In this document: piece after piece, positions 6,632 through 15,012 of the stretch | Position numbering within the stretch: the first letter of the stretch is position 1 | How the letters are laid out: the number at the start of each line of letters is the position of its first letter | Origin: Acholeplasmataceae bacterium UBA2284 | Lineage (GTDB): Bacteria; Bacillota_I; Bacilli_A; Acholeplasmatales; Acholeplasmataceae | Direction of reading: 5' to 3' | NCBI GenBank assembly: GCA_002345705.1 | Contig: DDWO01000010.1 | Span: 26,010 to 65,410, forward strand | DNA: 39,401 nt | Made by a program: the position numbers and the translations under genes | The notes under the pieces: model-generated | What the model saw: the letters and a program-made list of their open reading frames with translations, nothing else | Databases searched by the model: none | What the model was told of the DNA's origin: nothing

Positions 6632-8077
6632 TTAAGCCTTCGGATTTTTCTTAAGTAAAATGAATACGAATGAAATAAAGAGCACAATACATATTCCTAA
6701 TGTAATTAGGGCTTGCATAATACCATTTGGAGCAAAACTAGCTAAAAGTAGAATTGGGAACCCAAAGAGGATCGCAGTTGTCGTTCCTGTTACTAAATCT
6801 GTTGCTGCAGGTGTTTCATATTGAGGATCGACTTCTCTTAGTAATGCAATACCAGTCGATGCTGTACCTGTCATCGTACCATACATACCAGCAAATGCTT
6901 GTAAAGTGTATTCTTTATATACTCTTTTTGTAATCTTATGAATAAAGAACATAGTTGCTGCCCCTGCTACTGCTGTAATAATAAGGAATGTAATCCAAAC
7001 CTGAGCAGATGCAAGATCTTGAACATTAATCGAAATAATTGATGCGACTACCATGAAATCAAAGACGACCCCAGCAATACGGTTTAGCATATAATTGTTT
7101 GGGTATTGTCTTGTCATAATATTTTTTGATCTTAAATAATTAAATAGCTTTTTCATCAATAAAGCAATAACCATACCAAAGATAAAGTTAAAGCCCCAGA
7201 TGAGTGAATTGACCATGCGATAAATTCCTTCATTCAATGCTGCAAGCTTAGATAATCCAAACATTGTTAGGAAGGTTACTCCATAAACAAGTAGAATCAA
7301 ACTAATTTGAACGGTTAGCTTATCAATAGATTCAGCAACAGGAATTTCATCTGGTGATTCAACTTCTTGAATACTGGTTAAGTGAATTTTTGATTCTTCT
7401 CCAGTAACCTTTTTATTATAAACCTTGTTTAAATAAATGACCCCACCAATACATGCCCATATAAATCCCATGGATGCAATCGCTAAGCCATAAGACTGTC
7501 CACCGACAAAACCTGTGACAACACCTTGAGCATTTTGGAAGTTTTCATAGACGATACCAAAGTTATTCGCTTGTCCTGGACCCTGTCCAAATCCAAATGG
7601 AACAAGTAAACCAGTGGCTAACCCAGGACCTGTCTTAAAGACTGGGAAAATAGTGAAGGCTAAAATAGCAGTAATACTAATTCCGATAATCCCTTGAAGT
7701 AAATATGAGGACACAATAACCATACCATTATAATAGCTATGTGCACGTTGTGTTTTGATTTTAAACTTCTCATTCACCTTTAATCCCATTGCAATAAATC
7801 CTAATGCAATCGTATGATAGGTTACAAGATTTAAAAATGAATTGAACTTATCAATTTCACTTCCATCCATAAACCATGATAATCCAGTCATTGGACGCAC
7901 AATAGCTTCTTTAATAATCAATCCAACCAAGCCAGCTATTACAGAGGTTGGTAATAAAGATTTCCTTAATATAGGAATTTTTCTTCGAATAATGTTACCA
8001 AGTAATAATAATGCACTCAAAATTAAAACGTAAATAATGACTCCCCAAATAGCTAGTGATTCGTAGTTTGATATCAT
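6632..8077 (-). CDS. Sodium:glutamate symporter-like (GltS/ESS family) carrier
   Basis: This 481-residue integral membrane protein has about 11-12 hydrophobic helices and two glycine-rich stretches typical of the GltS/ESS fold: LVPFGFGQGPGQANNFG in the first half and GMYGTMTGTASTGIALLREVDP in the second. It is longer than classical GltS (about 400 residues), with an acidic cytoplasmic insert near the middle (VESPDEIPVAESID). The likely role is sodium-coupled uptake of glutamate or a related carboxylate. AAGGAG is five bases before the ATG. Alanine dehydrogenase lies directly upstream on the same strand but has its own promoter and terminator. Confidence 0.75.
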   Translation of the reverse strand: MISNYESLAIWGVIIYVLILSALLLLGNIIRRKIPILRKSLLPTSVIAGLVGLIIKEAIVRPMTGLSWFMDGSEIDKFNSFLNLVTYHTIALGFIAMGLKVNEKFKIKTQRAHSYYNGMVIVSSYLLQGIIGISITAILAFTIFPVFKTGPGLATGLLVPFGFGQGPGQANNFGIVYENFQNAQGVVTGFVGGQSYGLAIASMGFIWACIGGVIYLNKVYNKKVTGEESKIHLTSIQEVESPDEIPVAESIDKLTVQISLILLVYGVTFLTMFGLSKLAALNEGIYRMVNSLIWGFNFIFGMVIALLMKKLFNYLRSKNIMTRQYPNNYMLNRIAGVVFDFMVVASIISINVQDLASAQVWITFLIITAVAGAATMFFIHKITKRVYKEYTLQAFAGMYGTMTGTASTGIALLREVDPQYETPAATDLVTGTTTAILFGFPILLLASFAPNGIMQALITLGICIVLFISFVFILLKKNPKA

Positions 8078-8124
8078 AGTTACTCCTTGTGCTTATTTTA
8101 TGTTAGAGTTTCACTCTTAATGCC

Positions 8125-8153
8125 ATTATACTAAAAAGAAATATAAATGAAAA
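8125..8153 (-). promoter_or_regulatory. Promoter of the GltS-like gene
   Basis: The minus strand has TTTTCA (8153-8148), 17 bases, then TATAAT (8130-8125). A small hairpin (AGAGT-GAA-ACTCT) follows in the leader near 8105-8117. Confidence 0.6.
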
Positions 8154-8154
8154 G

Positions 8155-8183
8155 AAAAAAAAGGGTAAAGATATTCTTTACCC
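8155..8183 (-). terminator. Terminator of ald
   Basis: GGGTAAAG (8183-8176 on the minus strand) and CTTTACCC (8170-8163) flank a five-base loop and are followed by eight U. Confidence 0.85.
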
Positions 8184-8195
8184 CTAAAGTTTGAA

Positions 8196-9296
8196 TTACA
8201 TTTGTAAATAATCTAAATTAAATGCTTCACATACACCTTCGCAAGTGCATTGACCGTACCAAACATTGACACCCATTTTTAACGGATTGGATTGATTAAT
8301 TGCAGTATCTAATCCTAGATCAGCAATCATAAGTCCATATTTTAATGTAGCATTATTTAGTGCGATTGTTGATGTTCTAGGAACAGCACCAGGCATATTT
8401 GCTACACTATAATGAATCACTCCGTCCACTTCGTAAATTGGATTGTCATGATAGGTTGCTCTTGCATGTTCAGTTGATCCACCTTGGTCAATTGCTACGT
8501 CAACGATGACACTACCTGGTCTCATCTTCTTGTAGAAGGACTGTTTAATTAGCTTAGGTGCTTTTGCTCCTGGTAATAGAATTGCACTTACAACTAAATC
8601 AGAATTAATAACAGTTCTTTCGATGTTATCAGCACTACTATATAAAGTCTTAATTCTATTGCCATAAATATCATCTAAGTAAGTTAATTTCTTTAAATTG
8701 ATATCAAGGATAGTTACATCTGCTCCAAGACCAACAAGCATCTTTAAAGCATTTTCTCCAACCACACCTGCTCCAATAATACAAGCCTTAGCTGGTTCAA
8801 CTCCAGGAACACCTGAAACAAGGACTCCTGAGCCACCAAATGGTTTTTCTAAATACTTAGCGCCTTCAATAGCACCAAGTCTTCCAGCAACCTCACTCAT
8901 TGGCTTTAAGCAAGGAAGTGAACCATCAGCAAGGGTGATGGTTTCATAAGCAATCGATTGAGTTTTAGTTTCAATCAATCGTCTAGTGAGCGCTTCGTTT
9001 GCTGCTAAATGAAGGTAAGTGTATAAAATTAAGCCTTCTCTTAAAAACTCAAATTCTGATTCTAAAGGTTCTTTAACCTTGACAATCATTTCTGATTTTG
9101 CCCAAACCTCTGCCGCGGTTTTCAAAATCTTGGCTCCTGCATTTTCATAGTCCTTATCACTAAAACCAGAACTAATCCCTGCCATGGATTCAACAATAAC
9201 TTGATGCCCGTGACTTACATATTCTTTCACTGCACTTGGCGTCAAGCCCACACGGTACTCTTTGTTCTTTACTTCTTTGACTGTTCCAATAATCAT
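8196..9296 (-). CDS. ald: Alanine dehydrogenase
   Basis: The 366-residue protein follows the alanine dehydrogenase/PNT family throughout: N-terminal GTVKEVKNKEYRVGLTP, the substrate-binding lysine in MIVKVKEPL, the catalytic histidine in YTYLHLA, and the NAD-binding glycine motif IIGAGVVGENA. It interconverts L-alanine and pyruvate plus ammonia with NAD+/NADH. GAGGAG (9308-9303) is six bases before the ATG. The C-terminus is unusual: the region usually ending in a long variable tail is short and cysteine-rich (GQCTCEGVCEAF). The GltS-like carrier lies downstream under its own promoter, suggesting but not proving a link in amino acid use. Confidence 0.95.
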   Translation of the reverse strand: MIIGTVKEVKNKEYRVGLTPSAVKEYVSHGHQVIVESMAGISSGFSDKDYENAGAKILKTAAEVWAKSEMIVKVKEPLESEFEFLREGLILYTYLHLAANEALTRRLIETKTQSIAYETITLADGSLPCLKPMSEVAGRLGAIEGAKYLEKPFGGSGVLVSGVPGVEPAKACIIGAGVVGENALKMLVGLGADVTILDINLKKLTYLDDIYGNRIKTLYSSADNIERTVINSDLVVSAILLPGAKAPKLIKQSFYKKMRPGSVIVDVAIDQGGSTEHARATYHDNPIYEVDGVIHYSVANMPGAVPRTSTIALNNATLKYGLMIADLGLDTAINQSNPLKMGVNVWYGQCTCEGVCEAFNLDYLQM

Positions 9297-9334
9297 TTTT
9301 TTCTCCTCTTAAATTAATCGTGTCTGATACGTTT

Positions 9335-9357
9335 ATTGTAACATATATTTATATGTT
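9335..9357 (-). promoter_or_regulatory. ald promoter with embedded inverted repeat
   Basis: The minus strand has TGT-TACAAT (9343-9335). Directly upstream is a perfect inverted repeat, AACATATA (9340-9347) and TATATGTT (9350-9357) around TT, filling the spacer. The location suits an operator, though AT-rich repeats can arise by chance. Confidence 0.45.
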
Positions 9358-9370
9358 TTTTAACCCCTAA

Positions 9371-9997
9371 TTATACTTTATTTTTATTATTCTGATAATG
9401 ATGAAAAATAAGTGATTTGATTTCATTTTCATTTTTTAAAAGTTGGTGAATTTGGTTAAGACCTTCTCTATTTTTTTTAGTTTCTAGCCATAGCTTCAAA
9501 TAGCCACTTGGTCCATATTTTTCTTTAATATGATCGTAAGCTCTTTGATAGTGCCCCTCAAATTCTAGTTTTGGATAATGCTTTAGACTGTATTGTACAG
9601 TTCTTAAAATAACGATATCTGGATCAATATCTCGATCTGCTTCAGCAATAATTTTTCCATAGATTGATCTTGGCTCATGTTCATTTGATGCACGGTGATC
9701 CTCAACAGCCTCTTTCATTATCGTTCGCTCTTCCTTTGTAAAATACTTTTTTAATTCTTCATCTTCATACAAAAACAGACCACCAGTTAAATGGTGATCG
9801 CTTCGACCGAATTTTATACCGATATCGTGAAAACATGCAATCACGTAAACCATGTCCATATTCACATCATAATCCTTCGCTATTTCTAAGGAATTGATAA
9901 TGATGGTTTCGACATGATCCATTTGATGTGCTTGATCAAAATGACGATAGATTGGAATGATTTGTTGGTATAGATATGTAAGTAGTGATTTTTCCAT
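9371..9997 (-). CDS. HD-domain phosphohydrolase
   Basis: The 208-residue protein has the metal-binding HD pattern: HQMDHVETII near the N-terminus, the ACFHDIGI doublet, DHHLTGG, and later EDHRASNEHEP and EADRDID. Proteins of this type hydrolyse phosphate esters of nucleotides or similar compounds; the substrate is not identifiable. Its GAGG ribosome binding site overlaps the stop of the upstream Nudix gene, with seven bases between the coding regions, so the two are co-transcribed. A joint role in nucleotide clean-up is plausible but inferred. No clear terminator follows it. Confidence 0.8.
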   Translation of the reverse strand: MEKSLLTYLYQQIIPIYRHFDQAHQMDHVETIIINSLEIAKDYDVNMDMVYVIACFHDIGIKFGRSDHHLTGGLFLYEDEELKKYFTKEERTIMKEAVEDHRASNEHEPRSIYGKIIAEADRDIDPDIVILRTVQYSLKHYPKLEFEGHYQRAYDHIKEKYGPSGYLKLWLETKKNREGLNQIHQLLKNENEIKSLIFHHYQNNKNKV

Positions 9998-10004
9998 TCA
10001 AACC

Positions 10005-10424
10005 TCAGATAATAATATTGGCTTTTTTTGAGAGTGATAAAAACATTTTTTTATCGGATTTATAAGATAGTTTAGATAGAACTTCAGAGGCATCAACCCA
10101 GACTGCATCTGCTATTTCTTCTTCTTGAGGCTTCAATTCAATTGTTTTAGCCTTAGCTAGAAAGTAAACAACGCTTTTAATGACGCCTTCTTTTGGATAG
10201 TATTTTGTTTTTTCCTTGATGTGTCCATATATTTCTACATCAAGCCCTGTTTCCTCTTTGACTTCACGAACTGCTGTCATTTTTTCAGACTCGTTATATT
10301 CGACATGTCCCTTTGGAAAGCCGAATCTTAAGCCATGACGCTGCTGTACTAATACAAATTGAAATCTGTTTTGGTGTTTTCTAAAGATGACTGCCCCACA
10401 TGATTTTTCTTTGGTCAAAATCAT
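10005..10424 (-). CDS. Nudix hydrolase (diadenosine tetraphosphatase-like)
   Basis: The protein of about 139 residues contains a complete Nudix box, Gx5Ex7REUxEExGU, beginning GHVEYNE and continuing VREVKEETGL. The N-terminal KSCGAVIFR and PKGHVE pattern resembles bis(5'-nucleosyl)-tetraphosphatases and related house-cleaning enzymes. The start is uncertain. GAAGG (10431-10427) is too close to the ATG at 10424 and ideally spaced for a TTG at 10418, which would begin MTKEKSCGAVIF; a GTG at 10427 is least likely. It is the first gene of a two-gene unit with the HD hydrolase. Confidence 0.85.
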   Translation of the reverse strand: MILTKEKSCGAVIFRKHQNRFQFVLVQQRHGLRFGFPKGHVEYNESEKMTAVREVKEETGLDVEIYGHIKEKTKYYPKEGVIKSVVYFLAKAKTIELKPQEEEIADAVWVDASEVLSKLSYKSDKKMFLSLSKKANIII

Positions 10425-10448
10425 CACCTTCTTTGTTTAACTACTTAG

Positions 10449-10479
10449 AGTATATCATAATCTTCTTTGATTACATCAA
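10449..10479 (-). promoter_or_regulatory. Probable promoter of the Nudix-HD operon
   Basis: The minus strand has TTGATG (10479-10474), a long 19-base spacer and an extended -10 TGA-TATACT (10457-10449). Confidence 0.45.
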
Positions 10480-10521
10480 ATAACGATTTAAATTTTGCGT
10501 TTTTTTTACATCATCGTTGGA

Positions 10522-10550
10522 TTGATAAAACCGGTACCATCATGTATAAT
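10522..10550 (+). promoter_or_regulatory. Promoter of glgA-glgC
   Basis: TTGATA (10522-10527), a 17-base spacer and TATAAT (10545-10550) form one of the best consensus promoters in the window. The leader is about 40 bases. Confidence 0.8.
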
Positions 10551-10597
10551 AGAGATAACAAACAGGGTTTAAGGTCTATAAATAGAGGTGAGGATGC

Positions 10598-12025
10598 ATG
10601 AAAATCTTATTCTGTAGTTCAGAAGCATTTCCTTTCAGTAAAACCGGCGGTTTAGCAGACATGGCCCTTTTTTTGCCTAAATCTCTGACTCAAATTGGTC
10701 ATGAGGTTAGAATAATAACCCCATACTACAAAAACATTGGTAAACATCATAAGGATATGAAGTATTTGGGTGCAGCAACAATTGGAATGGGTGGTATTGA
10801 AACAATCGTTCAATACTACGAGTTAATCTATCAGGAAATTTCTTATATATTTGTTCAAAATATGCATTACTTTGAAAGAGATAATCTTTATGGATATAAC
10901 GATGATGCTGAAAGATTTGCCTGCTTCTCCTATGCAATTCTTGAAGGCTTAAAGGTTTTTAACTTCTATCCGAACATCTTACATCTAAATGATTGGCAAA
11001 CAGGTATCGTTCCATATCTATTAGATGAACATTACAGACATAAAAATGATCAATATTTTTCTATCCATACCTTATTAACGATTCATAATTTAGAGTATCA
11101 GGGTTCATTTGATACCTATGTCAGTAGATTTTTCAATACCAACTTCAATTACACATACATACACTTTGATCGCGTGAACTTCCTAAAGGCAGGAATTGAA
11201 AGAGCAACAAAAATAAACACAGTCAGTCCAACCTATAGAAATGAAGTCTTAACTGGGGAATACGGCTTTACATTAGATGGAGCATTAGAGCGTAGAAAAA
11301 CTGATTTTATCGGTATCTTAAATGGTATTGATGAACATGTCTTCAATCCAGAAACAGACCATATGATTATCTCTCAATTTAACGATATTAAAACGAAAAT
11401 AAATAAAAATAAAAATAAGGAAGACATCTTGCATCATTTCAATTTAGATGTTGACTTAAAGGTTCCACTAGTTACCTATATTGGAAGACTTGCTACACAA
11501 AAGGGAATTAACTTGATGACATCAACACTCGAAGAGGTTGTTGAATATAGTGATGCGAGATTTATATTGATGGGATCGGGAAATGATTCATATCAGGATT
11601 ACTTTAGATATTTATCTGCTAAGTACCCAAATCGGGTCGCACATTATATTGGGTTTAATGAAGAGCTAGCACATAAGCTTTATGCAGCATCTGACATCTT
11701 TTTAATGCCATCAAGGTTTGAGCCATGTGGATTGGGACAGCTAATCGCGATGCGCTATGGAGCCTTGCCGGTTGTAAGAGAAACCGGAGGATTAAAGGAT
11801 ACAGTCATCCCCTATAATCAATATACTGGTGAAGGAACAGGATTCAGCTTTTCAAACTATGATGCATATGAGTTTAAGGAAAAGCTATTTGAAGCAATCA
11901 AGGTATATAACGAAAATCCAAGAATTTGGAATAAGCTTGTCAAACAAGCGATGAAGCAAGATTTCAGTCTTGAAAAAATGGCTTTAGCATACGAATCGAT
12001 TTACCAAATCATATTAGGAGTGTAA
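10598..12025 (+). CDS. glgA: Glycogen synthase (ADP-glucose glucosyltransferase)
   Basis: The 475-residue GT5 glycosyltransferase opens MKILFCSSEAFPFSKTGGLAD with the ADP-glucose-binding KTGGL motif (K15). It contains HDLND-type HLNDWQTG, the C-terminal lobe start YIGRLATQKGINL, and the nucleotide-sugar loop PSRFEPCGLGQLIAMRYG. It extends alpha-1,4-glucan chains from ADP-glucose. GAGGTGAGG precedes the ATG. glgC follows after three bases, making a compact two-gene operon that supplies its own substrate. No branching enzyme or glycogen phosphorylase lies in the window. Confidence 0.95.
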   Translation: MKILFCSSEAFPFSKTGGLADMALFLPKSLTQIGHEVRIITPYYKNIGKHHKDMKYLGAATIGMGGIETIVQYYELIYQEISYIFVQNMHYFERDNLYGYNDDAERFACFSYAILEGLKVFNFYPNILHLNDWQTGIVPYLLDEHYRHKNDQYFSIHTLLTIHNLEYQGSFDTYVSRFFNTNFNYTYIHFDRVNFLKAGIERATKINTVSPTYRNEVLTGEYGFTLDGALERRKTDFIGILNGIDEHVFNPETDHMIISQFNDIKTKINKNKNKEDILHHFNLDVDLKVPLVTYIGRLATQKGINLMTSTLEEVVEYSDARFILMGSGNDSYQDYFRYLSAKYPNRVAHYIGFNEELAHKLYAASDIFLMPSRFEPCGLGQLIAMRYGALPVVRETGGLKDTVIPYNQYTGEGTGFSFSNYDAYEFKEKLFEAIKVYNENPRIWNKLVKQAMKQDFSLEKMALAYESIYQIILGV

Positions 12026-12028
12026 AAC

Positions 12029-13255
12029 ATGGAAACCTTAGCATTGATTCTAGCAGGCGGTAAAGGTAGTAGATTAGATATCCTATCTCAAAGACGTAGT
12101 AAACCAGCAATGCCCTTTGCAGGAAAATTTAGAATTATTGATTTCACATTGTCAAACTGTACACAATCCAATATATACGATATTGGCATCTTAACTCAGT
12201 ATCTTCCACTCTCATTAAATGAACATATTGGAAGTGGAAAGCCTTGGGATTTGGACAGAAGAGATTCTGGTGTGACATTGCTGCAGCCACATAATTACTG
12301 GTACTTAGGTACAGCGGATGCTGTATTAAAAAATTTAGAATTCATAGCAAGAAGAGAACCTAAGTATGTCTTAATACTTTCTGGTGACCATATTTATAAA
12401 ATGGACTATCGCAAAATGATTGCTCTTCATAAAGAAAAAAATGCGACGCTTACGATAGCTACTCAGCCAGTTCCTGAATCTGAGGTCAGTCGATTTGGAA
12501 TTATGAGCATCAATAAGGATGGCGAAATTATTGAATTTGAAGAAAAACCAAAGAAGTCAAAGTCAAATTTAGCTTCTATGGGCATTTATTTATTCAATTT
12601 TGATTTGCTAAAGAAGGTACTTCTTGACATTAAGCAAGACGATTTAGATTTCGGGAAGCACATTATCCCTCATTTAATTAAAACAACCTCTAAAGAGGTA
12701 TTTGCATACCAATTTGGCGATTATTGGATGGATGTCGGAACCTATGACTCCTATCTAGATACAAATCTCGCGATGACAAAGGATTATACAGAGCTTGACT
12801 TATATGATCCAACCTGGAAGGTTTATACGAAAAGTGAGGATCTCCCACCTGTTAAGGTAGGTAGTGAAGCTGTAATACATAATTCACTTGTCTCCAATGG
12901 TTGTGTGATTGAAGGTAGTGTTATTAATTCAGTTTTAAGTCCAGGTGTTCGTGTGGGCAAAGGTTCTGTCATTAAGGATTCTGTAGTTTTAAATAACGTA
13001 ATTATTAGCACGGATGTAACCATCAATAGATGTATTTTAGATAAGAAAGTAACTGTTGGTAGAAATGCTTATTTAGGATATGGTGATGACTACACTCCAA
13101 ATATTGAAAAGCCTGATTTATTAAAAACTGGGATAACCGTTGTTGAAAAAAATACAATTATTCCAGGGGATACAATGATTGGAAGAAATTGTAGAATATT
13201 TAAAACTGGTGTATTCACATCAAAGGTTGTTAAGAGTGGTTCAACCATCCAATAA
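12029..13255 (+). CDS. glgC: Glucose-1-phosphate adenylyltransferase (ADP-glucose pyrophosphorylase)
   Basis: The 408-residue protein has the nucleotidyltransferase N-terminus LILAGGKGSRL (7-17), the PAMPFAGK segment (26-33), FWxLGTADAV-type YWYLGTADAV, SGDHIYKMD metal site and a C-terminal left-handed beta-helix of hexapeptide repeats from about residue 280. It makes ADP-glucose from ATP and glucose-1-phosphate for GlgA just upstream. It is the only subunit gene here; the GlgD partner seen in Bacillus is absent from the window, so it may act as a homotetramer. A strong terminator follows. Confidence 0.95.
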   Translation: METLALILAGGKGSRLDILSQRRSKPAMPFAGKFRIIDFTLSNCTQSNIYDIGILTQYLPLSLNEHIGSGKPWDLDRRDSGVTLLQPHNYWYLGTADAVLKNLEFIARREPKYVLILSGDHIYKMDYRKMIALHKEKNATLTIATQPVPESEVSRFGIMSINKDGEIIEFEEKPKKSKSNLASMGIYLFNFDLLKKVLLDIKQDDLDFGKHIIPHLIKTTSKEVFAYQFGDYWMDVGTYDSYLDTNLAMTKDYTELDLYDPTWKVYTKSEDLPPVKVGSEAVIHNSLVSNGCVIEGSVINSVLSPGVRVGKGSVIKDSVVLNNVIISTDVTINRCILDKKVTVGRNAYLGYGDDYTPNIEKPDLLKTGITVVEKNTIIPGDTMIGRNCRIFKTGVFTSKVVKSGSTIQ

Positions 13256-13263
13256 CAAATAAA

Positions 13264-13299
13264 AACTGGGAGAATTTGACTTCTCCCAGTTATTTTTTT
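13264..13299. terminator. Bidirectional terminator between glgC and the YwaF-like gene
   Basis: Perfect 11-bp stem AACTGGGAGAA (13264-13274) and TTCTCCCAGTT (13281-13291) with loop TTTGAC. Seven T follow on the + strand and a T-rich tract on the minus strand. Confidence 0.9.
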
Positions 13300-14104
13300 A
13301 CGCGTTTTCTAACACTGCTTCTTTTTTGAGTCCTAGATTCTTAAAGAAGATACCACCAAGCAACATGATATAGGCACATAATGAAAATCCAAATATATAA
13401 ATCAAAATAAAGATAGGTGCTGGAACTAATGGCTGGAAAAGTCCTAATATAGGTAATCCGTTTTCAAAACGTGGGTTGATGAAAAACATATTGAATGTTC
13501 CATCATGAATCCATGCATTAAAGATTGTGTTCATCAATAGTGCAATTCCAACTAAAATAGAGAAAACAGCGGATGCCTTAAAAATGGATTTAGATTCTAG
13601 CTTGATATGATTAGCGATTAAACCTAATCCAATGATAGCCATTCCACCATGATGCACCATGGTTTGAATATTAATTCCTATTGTTGAGACAAAGACTGTC
13701 ATTGGGTAGAGCATCACTGCTAAACCTGCAAATAATCCAAATGTCGCTAAGAATATTTTTAGAGCTTCAAAAACCTTTTTATTTTTAGTCAATCCAGCAA
13801 CAAGTGCAACATACATTGGTGTTGAACAAAACTGGAATGGAAAGATATACCATTGATAATCCCAGTTTGCTTGATAAGAAAAAATAAGTTGTTTGTATAT
13901 TTCAAATAGGATTAATAATCCTGCAAAAATAAGTAAAACCTTTTTCAATTTAGCATCACTCATATTTTTCATACGTGTGATGGAAATGATAGATCCTATA
14001 ATAACTAAAACTAAGGATAGGTAGTGAAACCAGCCTTGACTTAGTGTTCCATAGGGAAGTGGACGGTTCATTTCACCGTTTAAAAATTGGAGTATTTCGT
14101 TCAT
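13298..14104 (-). CDS. YwaF/TMEM164-like integral membrane protein (TIGR02206 type)
   Basis: The 268-residue protein has about seven hydrophobic helices and two conserved spots typical of the YwaF/TMEM164 family: FQFCSTPMY on one helix and MVHHGGM on another. The human relative TMEM164 is reported to be an acyltransferase using a Cys and a His; the corresponding residues are both present here. In bacteria the function is unestablished. The ribosome binding site is weak (AAAGCTGG), so the start at 14104 is tentative. It is a single gene with its own extended -10 promoter. Confidence 0.75.
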   Translation of the reverse strand: MNEILQFLNGEMNRPLPYGTLSQGWFHYLSLVLVIIGSIISITRMKNMSDAKLKKVLLIFAGLLILFEIYKQLIFSYQANWDYQWYIFPFQFCSTPMYVALVAGLTKNKKVFEALKIFLATFGLFAGLAVMLYPMTVFVSTIGINIQTMVHHGGMAIIGLGLIANHIKLESKSIFKASAVFSILVGIALLMNTIFNAWIHDGTFNMFFINPRFENGLPILGLFQPLVPAPIFILIYIFGFSLCAYIMLLGGIFFKNLGLKKEAVLENA

Positions 14105-14138
14105 GTTGACAACCAGCTTTCATTATTCATCAAGAAAA

Positions 14139-14147
14139 ATTATAGCA
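14139..14147 (-). promoter_or_regulatory. Extended -10 promoter of the YwaF-like gene
   Basis: The minus strand reads TGC-TATAAT. No -35 hexamer at the right spacing was found. Confidence 0.5.
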
Positions 14148-14187
14148 TGAATTATATGCAGGATGTATCAACATTTGTGCAAGATAT

Positions 14188-15012
14188 CTAAATTATTTGT
14201 CTTTTCTTAAAAAGAATAAAACTAAATACAATAGAAACCAAAGTTAGTGATACAAAGATGATAAAATTGGTTAATTCAAAATTGACTTGTTCCTTTAACC
14301 AGCCAACTGGTTCAACAAAGGTAAATGGTGAAATATACTTTAATGACTTTAAGAATGCATTATCTGTTGCATAGGCAATTGTAGTGATGATATATAAGGG
14401 AAATGGAATCGCGACTGCGATAAAGCTGGATTGACTTGGCTTCAATATTAAAGCTAAGAACATGCTTAAATATGCAAGCATTAAAAACATAATATAGTCA
14501 AAAAGTCCAAACATCCAAATCGCTGAAATATCCTCACCTGGAGCAACAATCAAAAACCCTAAATCGACCATTAAAACTTGAATTGCCATAAAAATAAATA
14601 AATTGACTGCAACAACCATCATCTTAGTGAATAAAAGCTTTTGTCTAGAAATAGGAAGTGTATAAATTACTTCTACTGTCTTTTCTTTTTCGTCTCTGTT
14701 GATGATACCAAATCCGACAAGGGCTGCAAATATACCACCCAAAAGCTGAAGAAACATTGCTCCTTCAGTGGCGAAATATTCGATACCACTATCAGGAATA
14801 CCACCAAATAAATCAAGCATACCTACAAATCCACTATCAATCGATTCTAGGTATTCAATCATTTGCTCTAAGGCCTCAAACATGTCCTTAGCCATAGGAT
14901 AAATCATAATGACTAAAAGTAGAGATAAAGCTAGGGATACTGACCATATCATTAAGCTTTTGAAGCTTCTTTTAAATTCTAATTTAAATAATTTTCTAGA
15001 GAATATGTTCAT
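14188..15012 (-). CDS. ABC-2 type transporter permease
   Basis: The 274-residue membrane protein has six hydrophobic segments in the ABC-2 exporter arrangement: one after a basic N-terminus, then a large extracellular loop (about 45-85), a conserved cytoplasmic stretch INRDEKEKTVEVIYTLPISRQKLLFTK, and four more helices. Its ATG overlaps the stop of the ATPase gene by four bases, so the two form a transporter. The exported substrate is not apparent; related BcrAB-type pumps export antibiotics or lipids. Confidence 0.85.
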   Translation of the reverse strand: MNIFSRKLFKLEFKRSFKSLMIWSVSLALSLLLVIMIYPMAKDMFEALEQMIEYLESIDSGFVGMLDLFGGIPDSGIEYFATEGAMFLQLLGGIFAALVGFGIINRDEKEKTVEVIYTLPISRQKLLFTKMMVVAVNLFIFMAIQVLMVDLGFLIVAPGEDISAIWMFGLFDYIMFLMLAYLSMFLALILKPSQSSFIAVAIPFPLYIITTIAYATDNAFLKSLKYISPFTFVEPVGWLKEQVNFELTNFIIFVSLTLVSIVFSFILFKKRQII

